From Diploscapter coronatus (taxonomy: Eukaryota > Nematoda > Chromadorea > Rhabditida > Rhabditidae), in NCBI GenBank assembly GCA_964036155.1, contig OZ038422.1, positions 50,553,201-50,617,200 on the forward strand: a stretch of 64,000 nt of DNA, read 5' to 3'. This document shows positions 36,148-49,300 of this stretch, in pieces. A program made the position numbers and the translations under genes. The notes below the pieces were generated by a model, which made no database searches, was not told where the DNA came from, and saw only the letters and a list, made by a program, of their open reading frames with translations. Position 1 is the stretch's first letter; each line of letters begins with the position of its first letter.

Positions 36148-38690
36148 ATGCAGACGTAGGTTTTTTTTCCCCTTTAACTTCCAATTATTAGGAGCATCAT
36201 GCGTTGGGACAATAAATATTTTTTTAGTTCAATTATCCAAACAAATTTCTGATTTTTAAAATAATAGTAATAATCTGCAGAAAGTTTTGACTTCAACCCA
36301 ATACAAAATGCTCGTATTTTCGAGCAAAATACTGAAACTTACGAGATTTCTATAGCTTAGTTGATGGTTTATTTTTTATTATTTCATAAAATACCACACC
36401 TATTACAGAAAAATAAATGTTTAAGTATTCCAATCAATCAGGGATGTACGTAAATTTCGTTTACGTCTATGTCAAAATAATAAGGTCACTTACGTTTAGG
36501 TTTACTTTTACGCAATTCATAATTTCACTTATTTACGTACATCCCTAATTCCAACAATACCCAGAACATAGCGATTTTTAGACTCTCTTTGATATGCCTT
36601 CTAGCAGCTATAGCATGCGCCTCTAGTCAGTACTATTACGGAGGCCCGTACAGCTATTATTGGCCCTATGTCTACTATTACATGACACCCGCCTCAGGCA
36701 GTAGTTCATCGTCTGGCACTGGTCAAGGCGTAGGACCTATCTCTTACCATTTTGCCAAAACTTACCAGATTCAGAACAACGTCCAATACTCCCAGCCCGC
36801 CCAGTACCAGCAGCAGCCGGGTGGTGGCAACCAGGGATACAACCAGAACCAAGGATATGCCCAGAATCAGCAGTTCCAGGTGGGTCCCCTTTGGTACCGT
36901 TTGGCTACCATCTACTACCATTTCAGCAGCCAGGCCAACAGCAGCAGTACTACGATCAAGGTAGTGGCAATCAGGGCCAAGGGCAGTACAATCAGAACCA
37001 GGGACAGGGACAGGGCCAGAATCAGGGAATGGGCCAACAGGGTCAAAATGGGCAGGGCCAAGACCAGCACCAACAAGGTTCGGAGGGTCGGGGATCGGAA
37101 ACTAGACAGAATAGACAAAATGGGCAGGACTATCAATATGATCAACAGCCATTCGAGCAAAATCAGGGCCAAAATGGTCCGCAGCATGATCAATCGAGTT
37201 CCGGGGCGGGTTCAAGCTCAACACAAACTCCTGGTGGCCGCAACCAAAATCAAGGCTCCACAGATTCCTCGGGGATGGGAAATGGGCAAAACGGGGAGGG
37301 ACAAAACCAAAACACTCCATTCGATCAAACCCTATCTTCTTCTACGCAGAGCTCGGAAGGTAGAGTTGGGAATGATAAGTAATCGAAGACATAGAAGAAA
37401 TATCAGTTCTGCTAGCACCAAGCATGAAATCCTCAATATTTGCAGCATACATTTTTCTATCGATTTTTGTGTACGGCTTGTTTCTGAATTACAAATCTCT
37501 AGCTCTTAGAATGTCAAGAGCGAAAGCGATTGGTCTTTGAAATTTTTGCGCAAATACTCCAATAATTTGAAGCCTACTTTTCACTCTATCCAAATCTTTA
37601 TAGGCACAATATATTCCTCCTATAAGCCTGGGGCGGGATCCTCCCATCACATCAAGCACCCTTGAATGTCCATACCTGAGTTACTTTGCCTTCAAATCAC
37701 CCACAAGAATCCTAGCTTCAGGCCAGAACGGGCAGGGCCAGGGCTACCAATATGACCAAGGTATGGGTCAGTCGTCGACCCAGGACTACTCGGGTGGTCA
37801 GGGAGGTTACCAACAAGATCAAAATGGAGGGCAACAGGGCCAGGGGCAGGGACAGGGTCAACAGGGACAAGGTTAATTAATTTTTATGTCTCAAAATTTC
37901 CCGAACAAGGTTTCCTAAAAGACTGTTAACCGTGTTTCTTTGTTGTCTAACTTCGAATTACGCTTCAGAAATTTCTTGTACAAACGATTAAATTCACTGT
38001 TCATTCGCCCCACGATAGATCTTCTAATTAAGTTTCAATCTAAAATTCCAGGACAGGGACAGGGTCAAAATGGTCAAAATGATCACAATAGCCAAAATGG
38101 TGGCCAGGGCGGTTCCAATCAAGGGCAGGGTCAGGGCGGACAAGGTTCCCCAAGTCTACATCCAAAAAATCAGTTTCAAACTTCAGGACAAGGCGGTCAC
38201 AATAATCAACAAGGGGGCCAAGGCCAAGGCCAGGGTCAGGGCCAGAATTCAGGTTGATCCTTCATGAAGTAAATCCTTGGTTTATTCGGTTTTCTTGGTT
38301 CTTTGAGTTTATGAAAATTTTAGAAGTAACAAAATTACCGTGAATTTTCAGGACAGTACAACCAAGGCCAGGGTCAGTATCAGGGTAAGTCGGAAAAATC
38401 TAATTTCTGAATTTTATGAGAGATTCTTAGGTCAACAAGGAGGATCTAATCAGGGATATAACGGAAACCAAGCTGGAACGGTTAGTGGATTAGCTTTTAA
38501 TCGTACTTCGAATGCATAAAATCAATGGTTCACTGATAAATAGTGATTTCTATTAGTTTTCCTGAAACAGGTTTAAAAATAATTGCAGAACCCTCAATTT
38601 GATCAATCCGGATCTGGTACTGGCAACGGTCAACCTGTTTGGTACTATTTCTACTATCCTTCGAATCTCTACGGATACTACGGCAAATAA
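36148..38690 (+). CDS. secreted Gln/Gly/Asn-rich low-complexity protein with Tyr-rich ends
   Basis: Nine exons: 36148-36155, 36582-36879, 36927-37359, 37722-37871, 38052-38144, 38187-38252, 38352-38384, 38431-38480, 38589-38690, about 410 residues. The signal peptide is MQTLSLICLLAAIACAS. Next comes a Tyr-rich head (YYYGGPYSYYWPYVYYY), then some 300 residues of GQ, GQN, NQG and QQ repeats with scattered Tyr, Asp and Ser. The tail is again aromatic (PVWYYFYYPSNLYGYYGK). Exons 4-7 (37722-38384) all start and end in phase 1 and each encodes only GQ-type repeats, so they can be gained or lost without shifting the frame. This is a prion-like, silk-like or pqn-type composition; no enzyme domain. 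A structural, adhesive or surface-coat role is inferred. Its first intron holds a small MITE. AATAAA is near 38991. Confidence 0.82.
36440..36546. mobile_element. small MITE in intron 1 of the Gln/Gly-rich gene
   Basis: A 107-base element has perfect 16-base terminal inverted repeats (AGGGATGTACGTAAAT at 36440-36455 and its complement at 36531-36546). Its interior is rich in internal ACGT and TTTACG words. Length and structure fit a miniature non-autonomous DNA transposon; no coding capacity. Confidence 0.78.
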
Positions 38691-41600
38691 ATTCGGAAGG
38701 AAGTTTGAAGAAAAAGAAGAAGAGCCTATTTTCCAAGCATCTCAATACTGCCTGAACCATATCAAATCTCACTTTGCAATATTCATAGGGTTATTATCGA
38801 TGCGAGACTATTCTAAATCTTATAACCTACAGTAAATTCTCTAAAACTGGGGTGGGTATTATAGTTATTCTGGGGCGGAGCCTGGGGCTTTAATTTCAGG
38901 GCGGACTTTTCTGAGATTGAGATTTAATATTTTAGGGAATCTATTGTAGTAAGAGTAAGCCATTTTATTGAAACTTTCAAAGTTGTGCAATAAATATATT
39001 TCTTTATAAATATGTAACAAAGTTTTGATAGCGCTATTACTATATAAAACAGTAGATTATTTCCCAATCCAGTAGTTTAAAAGGCACCAAATATGATTTT
39101 GTTTTACACTATTCAAATAAATTTACTCTATTTTTAATGATTTTTGGTGATCTGTCAATTTGATTTGATAAGGATTACACCAAACATATCTGTTTTCTCC
39201 GACATTTCACGTGGTTTTTGTCCGTTAAAACTGGCCAAAACCCTTGTTTCTCTTGTTTGGAATGTTCTTTTACATTCTCTGAGAATTACTAAAACATCGA
39301 TTTGATAGGACGAAATAGTGACAAGAAAAGATAAGGATACTGATAAAAACAATGAAAAATCGAATTCGAGAAAATTCCACAGGTGAGACAAAAGTTTGGT
39401 TAGAAAGACGTCGATTCCGTAAGAGTTCAGAAAATTCCAAAGTTCATTTTTAACGTCTTACTAATTAAATTGATCTTACAATCTCTAACCTTGATTTTAG
39501 ATCTCCTATTTTCAGCTATGATACTGTTTCTTCGAGTAAAATTTATGAGTCACTCAAGATCTAAAACATTCAATTTCCGCGAAATCGTTAATGAAATTTT
39601 CGAGTCCTTTGTCGTTTTTGCCGAAACTTTTAATAGAAAATCTTGCTGACACCTATTTCATGCCTTAAAAAATTCATAAATCAACGCAAGAGTCCGCTCC
39701 TAAAATATTCTCGTGCAAAGTTAATTCAACCCACGAACTATGTCGTGTATGAATATGAAATTATTTATCCAAGACCATTTTTAACCCTTCAGATACTTTT
39801 TATTTTGAATTTCCATTCATATTATATCATTCTATTTTTATTTAAAGTTATTTCTAGCCGATGAGAGCATAACCTAACTTTTTTAACCATAATATAGCCT
39901 TTCAGTCAATTTTCAACTTTACCTAAAACATCGCTCTAACGCTTTTAGCGGAAGTGGAATGGAAAATTAAAACCGAAAAGATGTCATAAGTGCAATACAT
40001 TTATGTCCCATTTAAAAGGATGAAATTCGATAGATTTCTCTAAACTTTCTCCTCCGACGTTGAAGCATAGGGTTTTCACCACTGTAAAGCCGTCTGGAGA
40101 TACGGCACTTCAGATATGAATGAAAAGTCTATGTTCTGTGAATGACTTTTCTATTTCGCGTGAAATATTTAGGCTATAAATTCGAACTCAGGGATGTGCG
40201 AAATTATTTTAAAAAATACATTTAAAGATAATCGGCAGAAAACGGGCTGAAATACGCACTTCACGGTTTTTTTTGCACACTCGCTTTGATAGGCATGAAT
40301 ACGTTCCCTTTCGCGTACTTGCGTATTCGCATTATTTAGTCTTCGGATTCCCAGACTATATTCGACGCAAAATGTGCGCGTTAAAGTTTAATACCAGCGA
40401 GTTTTTTTTTTTCTATTTTGAATTTAAATTCCCGTTTTTCAGGTTCAAAATAATGAACATTCATAATATTTGGCTTTATAGGCTTGACCGCAAGTATTAT
40501 GAATGACGGTGAAATATAATTGGGCGCTAAGAGGTTCAAAGAAAGGGTCTTTTGGTCTGGTTCATTCAAGCTAAAGCAATTAATAGGCAAGAAATAGTAT
40601 AAATGTTCGAGAGGGCACCCCGGGAAAAAACAGCTACCAATCAAAAACAGAAAAATGGCACTTCCGACATTTGCGTCTACCTTTGTATTCTAGTTTTCTC
40701 GCAAATTGCCGTATTATAATGCGTCACTCTGCGTCCATTACTTCCTCTATGATGTAAGGTAGCCATACCCTGTCATTTTAATTTGCCATTATTCAAACAG
40801 TCAAAAAGTCTGAATTTTATATCGCTCTAAACGATCTTTTTCCACTGGTTTTAAACAACAATAGGGAAAATTTTTCATCTTAAGGTCGTATTTGACCCAG
40901 ACAGTCTATTTTGCCCCCTATCAGATTCATTTTTGAGTTTTGAGACCTTCGTTTTCCGTTTTATTTAGGGAAATTTCAAGTTCACTCGGCCTTTTAAATG
41001 TTAGCTTATCATTTCATTTCTTTCCTGATGCGATAAAATGTTCGGAGATCACTACCTATTATAAAAACGCCGTGTTTATCATTTCTGTTTCCAACAATAG
41101 GTAAGTTTCAAAGTCCAACTTGTACGACTTGATATTTCAAAATTGATTCATCATTGTCAACTTCTTCTAGCCATTATAAAATTTTCCGATACCAATCGTT
41201 ACACTTTCGGCGTTAAACTCATGCTAGACACAAGATTTTTAACTGTTTTCTCCGAAAAAAAATACGTAGTTTTAGACTCTAGAAGTAAGAATATTTCCAG
41301 ACCCACTCAACCCAAAGTACTCCCAAGAAAAAGGCATTATCCTTCAGGAAAATACCCTTTTCTAGGGCTTTTTGACTGAATAATTTATTCTAGTCCAGTC
41401 CTGAAGCTAAAGAGTGGTTACGTTTGCATTTTTTACGGAACTATATCCGCTTTTGGTATTTGTAGGCGATGAAGACTACTCTTTAGCGCCATAAATTAGT
41501 ATAGAAATTATGTTTATAACTGAAAAAAAAACGTTCTAACAATGTTCATGCAAAATTTTGCAACTTGATACCACTGATTTGTAACTAAAATAACCAAGAG

Positions 41601-42459
41601 ATTGAAATGAAATTAGGCGACATTTCATGGTTTAAAAGAATTGTTGCAAAAATATAAAACAATTAAACTTTTATGATTCATAAAGGAGAGGGTGCATGCA
41701 ATGGTGTCGTTAATTTTCACATTTTTCTCCAAAGATTTTCCAATAGAAACCCCAAATTCGGTCCTATAAAATAAGGAATTCGTATATTTCGCAGAAAAAC
41801 TCAGATAAAAATTATTCCACCTCATATTTTATTATTCATAAATAATACAAAAAAAATCACGCCATTTCCCTATTATATCCTATTTTTACACCGTTTGTTC
41901 CGATTTTAGTAGCTCTTCAAAAATACTCGCTCGAGTATAAGTGTACCGGAAAGACCAATTCTAAATAAGGCTCAGATTGCTTGTGAATTATTTAGGCCGG
42001 TCTATTTCGCCTATCTTTAAACATTAGACCCAGATTTTTCCATTTTGTTGTTATTTTAAGCCAATAAAGCTTCGGTAAAGCACCTTTTGACATTATTTGA
42101 ATTTGGATGCTAAGAAAATTACCGGAACGTCAATATATGACGTTCTCCAACGTATATTGGGGAATATTTTTAACATGCAAAAATCAGACCAAAGATTTAT
42201 ATGAAATAGCCCACTTTTGACCATCTTTTTGTATGAACTTTCACCAGGAAATTAAAGGAAATCGAACGCAAAAAGTAGGCGACTGGTCATAGAAGAATTT
42301 CATTTTCAGAAGCGGAGCCCAAATGAAAATCTTCCCTTTGAATGTAAACAATCTGGTTCATATTTGGATAGGATAAGGCTCGCTTTTTACATCGAAAACA
42401 TGAAAATATGAGTGCGTTTGAACTTAGAGACCATGATGGAAAACGCCATTTTCCAGCAT
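38691..42459. other. AT-rich region, no gene recognised
   Basis: After the 3' UTR of the Gln/Gly-rich gene (poly(A) signal near 38991) no exon chain was found. Open frames are short, AT-biased and without recognisable motifs. A short inverted pair (CTAAAGAGT near 41406 and its complement near 41478) is the only structure noticed. Confidence 0.5.
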
Positions 42460-44665
42460 AACGTTTAAAACAGATTCTCTGTAATATTCGACGATCTCAA
42501 GGAAGAGACCGGACCAGAGGCTTAAAATGCGTTTTGAAGGGGTATTTGAGTGTTTTCTACCTATATTCGACCTGGAGAACACGATTTTGGGGCTTTTTCC
42601 CAGAATTTTCAAGTCCAGGTTCGGGTATCGGGTCCGGGGGTCAAATTTCAAAAGTCATTCTTATATCCTAAATTGTATATCATATTGTTCAGTTCGATGA
42701 GCTGAGTCGATTCGTGCAAATATTTTCCGAATTTGACCTTCTTATCACAAGTTACGGCTAAAAACAGTGCAAAAATGTCAAAAATACGGAGTCCTTCATA
42801 GGAAAGTCAACTTTTCTCATTTCTTTCTGGATATTACCTCCCAGTTTTTTCACACAATAATCTGCGAGTCCTGCTCATTCTAGTCGAATAAAAAAATCCG
42901 GAATTGAGATACACCGATTGGCCGAAAAAGCGATCCGAAGTTGGATTTGAAAATTTCGATTTTTCGAATTTTTGAGTTATACCTCCAAATTATATATCAT
43001 TCGATAGAGCTCGAAAAACTGAGCAACTTTTGTGAAGACACCTCGATGAAATTTCCATTCCGAAATGAGATATTCAGAAAAAACTGAAAAATAAGGTATT
43101 TTTTCAAAAATTTATTTCTCACCATCGGTGTGGTCTAATTCGTTTAATTTTGTATTAAAAATGATTCCTGACGCTTAAATTATGATTCTAAATAAAATTT
43201 AGGGGGTAATATCTATATTCGGGAACTTTCCGGTACTGGTTCCGGAGGGTACCAGACCGGTTTTAAAAATCTAATCAAGACCGGTCATGTTATATATCAT
43301 TCGAAAGCCAGTGAAAAACTAAGTATAATACCGAAAACCGCTTGAAAAACGGATTGATGGATCGAGATTTATGATCAAAAACGTTCCCAAGTTTACTCTT
43401 CAATTTGACCAATACTTCATTTCCTCATAAAAATCGATACACTGAACCATTTTTCAAGTGGCTTTCAGCATTACACTCAGTTTTTCACTGGCTTTCGAAT
43501 GGTATACAACATTATAGGTCTTTCTATCAAATGGTAACTCACCTCTTAGGGGTCGTGGCTCATATGAGTCAAATTAACATTTTAACAAAGACCCATCATG
43601 TTATATATCAAGTGAAAGCCCCTATTGAGCTGAATAATATTCTGAAAACCATTTGAAAAATAGATTAGTTCATCGCCTTCTATGGTCATTTGAAGTAACC
43701 CCGTTTTTGGTATTTTTCAGCAAGTGATTATGACCAATTACAATGATGGTATAATGAAACCACTTGCTGAAATTGATAGAAATGGACTCGAATATTATTC
43801 TCCAGTCGATTTCGAGTCGATTGATACCCATCTTGATATAGTACTACTCGGGTACCATATGGGTGGTATACCATGGACCCATATGGCAACATGGTAAAGT
43901 GGTAGCACGATACTCTAGGAAGCAAAAATGAAGTATTGCTCTTCAACTGCTATATCCCGAAAAGATTTTTCGAATTCGTTTGATTTTCAAAAAGTTATGA
44001 ATTTTTTAATATTTTTGTCATTTTCATAGTTAGACCCATTTAAACTGCTATACCACGCATACCATAAGAGATAACCATGAGGTGTCTTCACAAAAGTTAC
44101 TCAGTTTGATGAGCTCTATCGATCTATATATATTTTGAATTTTTTCATACGCATTTTCGAAAATCCGATTTTTCCGTTCCAACTTCGGATCGCTTTTTCG
44201 GCCAATCGGTGTATCTCAATTCCGGATTTTTTTATTCGACTAGAATGAGCAGGACTCGCAGATTATTGTGTGAAAAAACTGGGAGGTAATATCCAGAAAG
44301 AGATGAGAAAAGTTGACTTTCCTATGAAGGACTCCGTATTTTTGACATTTTTGCACTGCTTTTAGCCGTAACTTGTTATAGAAAGATCGGATTCGAAAAA
44401 TATTGACACCATTCAACTCAGATCATCGAACTGAACAATATGATATACAATTTAGGATATAAGAATGACTTTTGAAATTTGACCCCCGGACCCGATACCC
44501 GAACCTGGACTTGAAAATTCTGGGAAAAAGCCCCAAAATCGTGTTCTCCAGCTCAAATATAGATAGGAAACACTCAAATAAGCCTTCAGAACTCATTTTA
44601 AGTTTCTGGTCCGAACAGTTTCGAGGATTACGGAGAATCTGTTTTAAAAACATACCTATTTTGGC
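42460..44665. repeat. large foldback element with about 590-bp inverted arms
   Basis: Left arm 42460 to about 43050 recurs in reverse complement at about 44075 to 44665. Shared words include TTTAAAACAGATTCTC, CGGGTATCGGGTCCGGGGGT, ATCGGTGTATCTCAATTCC and TTTTGTGAAGACACCTC. Similarity is high but not perfect. The arm encodes the same short open frame on opposite strands (MKFDPRTRYPNLDLKILGKS start), which is a by-product of the inversion. The spacer of about 1.0 kb contains its own smaller repeats. No transposase was seen. A foldback transposon or inverted duplication is likely. Confidence 0.85.
43283..43665. repeat. nested short repeats in the foldback spacer
   Basis: A unit beginning GTTATATATCA, followed by GAAAGCC and a GAAAACC-TTGAAAAA tail, appears at 43290 (direct), inverted at about 43431-43520, and direct again at about 43600. 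Similar TATATCAT words at about 42676 and 42993 in the left arm give a spacing of about 300-317 bases, as in a degenerate long-unit tandem repeat. Confidence 0.55.
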
Positions 44666-46032
44666 CTTAAGCCATTGAGTGCCCTCCTTAAACTAAAATG
44701 ATCCGCATAGACCATGTTGCTTACGCCCTCATGTAACAACTTTCCATAGGGAACTTTCTGTGCGCACTCCCTCTCCATAACTTTATTTTCGAATGAAAGC
44801 CTACCAGGTTTGCTTAAATTTCATACATTAATGATGTATGATAGTGTACGAGTTATATTTCACTTATTATTCATCATTTTGCATCCCACATAAGTATAAT
44901 TATAGAGTGATTAGTTAGTTAGCAGTCAATTTCATTGATAACGCGACACCCTCTGGCTTATTAGTCGATTTTCTTCTGATTGAATCAGTTCCCTGCGTCT
45001 CTGCACTTCCAATGATAAAAGACAGACACTCTAACCGTCTGATTTACGAGTTTCAGTGGCGTATGTCGGACAGTTTTTCTTCGATCAGTTTGATGATTCA
45101 CGATAGGAAGTGACTAACATGAAACCGTTATTATTTTCGAATTACAACCTTCTATTTAGAGACCCAACTCCCAAGCTTATCTGAGAGTTCAAATGCTGAA
45201 CAGAGATTTCGAAATCGAGTTATTTATCAACAACATTTAACAAAACATTCGCAACTACATGTTATGCGATGCTTTCGGATATTACATTTCAATTCAATTC
45301 ATAGGTCTATAGAACTCGTGAATGCACATATTTTTGTCGTTAGTCTCAAAAGTCCATGTCTAGATTTTGAATGGAATGAATTGTGAATTTTGAAATTCAA
45401 AAGTACAGTATAAGTTTCATCATTCAAAAAGTTCACATATTATTCAAAATCAATAATAGGTATTTTATTTGGACAAAGCTAGTCATTTTAAAAAATCGGT
45501 TAAAATTTAAGCTTTCTAAAAATCCATCAGTTTTCGATCATCTAACTAGCTGTTTTGCCCAAATTTGGCTCATTATTTGATTTCAAATCGATCTCAAAAA
45601 CTTGCAAAACATGCGCCGAAAAAGTCTCGTGGTTTCAGGCAAATACGTACGTTGCCTGTTCAATCGTTTAAGTCGCATTTATTATTTTGCACCTATCATA
45701 TTTGTATCAACATCAATAGGGGCATTATGGCATTATAAAATTCCGATCTTTGCAAATTCAAATGCCTAAATTTTATATTTCGTCCTAGTTTTCCGATCTA
45801 TCCTTCACCACACTGATAGAGCTATAATTAATATAACCCTATGGAGATACTGATAAAATTGCAAACTTTATTACTATTTTATCGGTTCTGTTAGCACGTG
45901 CTACGCTTCTCTTCTTCTCTCGAAAGTTCCCGCTATTTTGCTGATAATTTCTCTGTTCTCACATTTTTAGGGGTATTTCATAGTTTTCTGTCTCTTTTTC
46001 ATTTCTCTCGAGGGGGGCGTGGCTTCAGTCGC
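44666..46032. other. AT-rich region, no gene recognised
   Basis: No supported exon on either strand. The right end (about 45890-46030) becomes CT-rich and GGGGGGCGTGGCTTC-containing, probably the upstream promoter area of the gene that follows. Confidence 0.45.
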
Positions 46033-46040
46033 TTTATATA
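46033..46040 (+). promoter_or_regulatory. TATA-like box upstream of the 46-50 kb gene
   Basis: TTTATATA sits just downstream of a GC-box-like GGGGGGCGTGGCTTC stretch (about 46012-46026) and CT-rich DNA. The position would suit a transcription start near 46065-46075. Confidence 0.4.
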
Positions 46041-46397
46041 CGTCTCTTTCGCTTTTCCAGCGTTTGTTCTAGTAAACACCCTTTCCACTGAAATCTTCAG
46101 AGATTTTTTTTGGAACGATCCATATCTGATCAATGTTCGATCTAAAATAATTGATTAGTCTGAACTTTTTCGAATCTAAATAATTTTATTTCGCATTGAA
46201 AACTCATTTTCTCCCATAATTTTTCATAAGAAAAAAACTTATAATTGATCCCGATCAAGTTTTTTTCCTAATCTTCCAAACCTAAAATTGAATTTAATCT
46301 CATTTTTTCCGACAATCGCCCCACTCTTCCCCACTTATTTACCAGTTCTTTAATATCCTTTACATAATTGTCTCCTAAAACTCTCCCGATTAAAACC

Positions 46398-49300
46398 ATG
46401 CCCGAGTGGCCAAATAACACTTTTCAGTTCGTATTTTTGCCAGTCTTTTCCTCAAAACATATTCATTTAAAATGTTCCAGTATTTTCGCCTTCAAGTTTC
46501 CACTCTAGCATCTTTTACTACATGTTTAACTCGAAAAGCGTTCCGATCAAAAGGTTTCAATATTTTTATCTAAAAATTCAATTTTAGCCTTCAAAACGAT
46601 TCGCCTAAATTTCACCGATCATATTCTGGACCATCAGATCATCAAAACGTGTGCCAAAACGTCGCCGCTCAGATTTTCGTCCTCGAAAAAACCCCTTGAA
46701 AAGGCCGACCAGAACAATAATCAACCTAATAAAGAAGAAATGTCGATGAAACGAAAGTCCTTCTTCACCAAACTCATGAAGCTCGTCGGAAAAGGAAGTA
46801 GGCAATTTTAGACTTGTTTGTTAAATTTATATTCTATATAGAATTGAGTCAATTTGTCGGGAAATTTAATATGAAAATGTCGAATGACATAATTTCCACA
46901 TAAGTAACTATAACAAGATTCTATCCAAATTTGGATTTCCCCGAAAAATTAGCCCTAACCCTTAAATATACTCAAAACAGCATAAATTAGTTGAGCTTTA
47001 TTATACCCTAAAGTACAATAACTCATTAATTCTGAAACTCCATAAAGTTTAATCTTGATTCTCTTCGACATCTATTCATTCTTCCATTCAAGAAAATTAA
47101 ACCTTTACTTTTTTGAAATTTATTCATTCCGAAATTCTCCAAAGTCTAATCTTTAATTTTTGAAACTTAATTATTTTCTTAAATATCTTAGCAACCGCAA
47201 GAAAACAAATCTTGGGAGAATGGTGCATGTGCTAACCATTCAAGCTGGAAATTTCGCATTGAAGATTTCGAAATGCGCTTGAATAATTCATGCTTCTAGA
47301 AACAGATGTTCATTTAACTTGTATTTTCGCAGAAAAATACCTGACTTAGACTATACAATTCTAGAATCTCAAATGTCTTCTGGAGCTCATATTTTGCGTT
47401 CACTGCAATATCTAAGACCCAAATAGTGGACACATTAGTTATTTTAATCCTTTAGGTTTCTAAATTTAGCACTTTTAGTTGAGGTCCTTAGGTAACCATC
47501 ATTTGTCTTGGGTCTCTTGTAAAATTACTACTCTCTGAGTTGTGTCTGATATCTTTAGGCTCTCTAAAAATTTAGGACTATTTGCGATCTTTGACTGTGC
47601 GGGAAAACGTTTGAATAACCGGGGGTAAACATTGTATTACTCGGTCACGAGTTTGGATCATCTTTGAATTTTGCAAAAAATCGGCAACAGATTTTAACAT
47701 CCGACTTTCATGCTTTAAACTTTGACATGCCATTTTCAAAAAAAATGACAACATTTATTTTCATTTTCCTCTTGCAAAATTAGCTCCAAAGTGCCTAATT
47801 GCTCTAATGGCAGAAAAAAACGGATAAGTAAAAATAGCAGCAAAGCACTAAAAAGAACCCATTTGTAACTCATCTCGAGTTAATCCCACATGTGAGAATG
47901 GATATTTTGCAACACGCAGCTATACGAAACTCATTCAAACTCGTGAATTTCGGCAAAAATTAGGTAACGCGAAAAAATTCATAGAGTTCAAAGCCAGTAG
48001 GTCCAAAAACCGGAGAAAACTCGCTGGGGGATCCCTAGGGGTCAGAGCTATTACCTACCTATTACTGCTTTAAAGATGAATAACAATTTTGGTGATCAAA
48101 AACTACTGCCGAGAGGGTGTGTCCTAGTTCAGACAAAAGGTGCGCGAAGAAAGTTGGAAGTAATTTTCGAGGAGCGATCAAAACAAGTCGCGGAAATTGA
48201 TATGATAAGGGAAAATTAATAATTTTCCGCGCAAGTTTTTATTTATTTTACTCTCGCATGCTTGAGGAGGACAAACATAACGAAAGTGTATCGCGGAATT
48301 TTTGAGTAACAATCTATCAAATATCAAAATATAGCCCAGAAGAAAATTCGATTTCTGTCTTTGATAAATCACGTGCTTTCTGTCTATCTCAAATGATTTC
48401 ACCCTACACAAAATCGTGTTCGTACACTATATCATTGAGAAAATCTTTCATTCGTAAAATAGACGAAAAACGGCGATCTTTTCTATCGAATTTCGCTGAA
48501 CCATGTCGAAACGGTCAATTGGGCGCCGGAATTCGGAGAAAAAGATAAAAATCAAAGAGCAGAAAGGACAAATGACGTTTGTTTTTGTTTGTATTCGGAG
48601 ATGTGTTGTCTTTGTTTTGTTGTATTTGTTTATTCTCGCCTTCTTCCGTAAAGCGGATGAAAAAGAATGAAATCAACTCACGGAAATTCCTTCAAGAGGT
48701 CACTTGGAAGGAATGTTCGAAAATGCGGGAAAGAGAGAGAAAGCGAAAAGAAAAGAAGCACGAACTTCACGCGCTTCAGCCTCGCAAATACCTTGTAGGA
48801 AGGGTATTTTGCAGTTTTCCTTACCTTTCTATTCCCTTCGCTCCTTCTCGCTTGTTCGCACTATTCATGCAAACCAGCAAGTGCCCTTCCTGCAAAAGTC
48901 GACTTCGCAAACGCAAAGCTAACATTTCGTCTCGGAAAAGATTCTTTTTGCTCCGAAAAATGTTCAATTCACTAAACTGTACGACGAAAATTGAATCTTG
49001 TGAAAGACTAAAGATTTTTCGGGAAAACTCAACTAAAATCGAATTTTTGGATATTTAATCTGAGAATAATTGCATTTTTCTATCGGGGATAGACCAATTG
49101 AAATGCAATTTTGTTATTGCTGGACCAAACAATTTGCGAACATTTTGAAACAATACCCATAATGAATAATGCGCGCAGATCCTTGGAAATGACTCATTTC
49201 TCTTTTGTAAATTTACGATTTCTAGCTGTTTAGTGTGCAGCACAACGATTTGGCTTTACATTGTGATAAAGACGCCTTTGAAAAGAAAGATGTCTGGGAC

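Noticed and set aside
36589..37509. Single 306-codon frame over the Gln/Gly gene
   Set aside because: Only its first part (to 36879) is real. After that the frame turns into out-of-frame Arg/Lys-rich text; splicing 36879 to 36927 keeps the GQ repeats.
42424..44678. Matching 68-75 codon frames on opposite strands in the foldback arms
   Set aside because: Their similarity follows from the DNA inverted repeat; no start context, extension or family supports a protein.
46396..46430. tRNA-like word GCCCGAGTGGCCAA
   Set aside because: Resembles a Leu/Ser tRNA D-arm, but no anticodon arm, variable arm or T-loop follows at the proper distance.
48579..49058. 159-codon frame in the long intron of the 46-50 kb gene
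   Set aside because: Starts in T-rich text, has no splice partners in phase and no domain. Kept only as a possible alternative exon in the findings.
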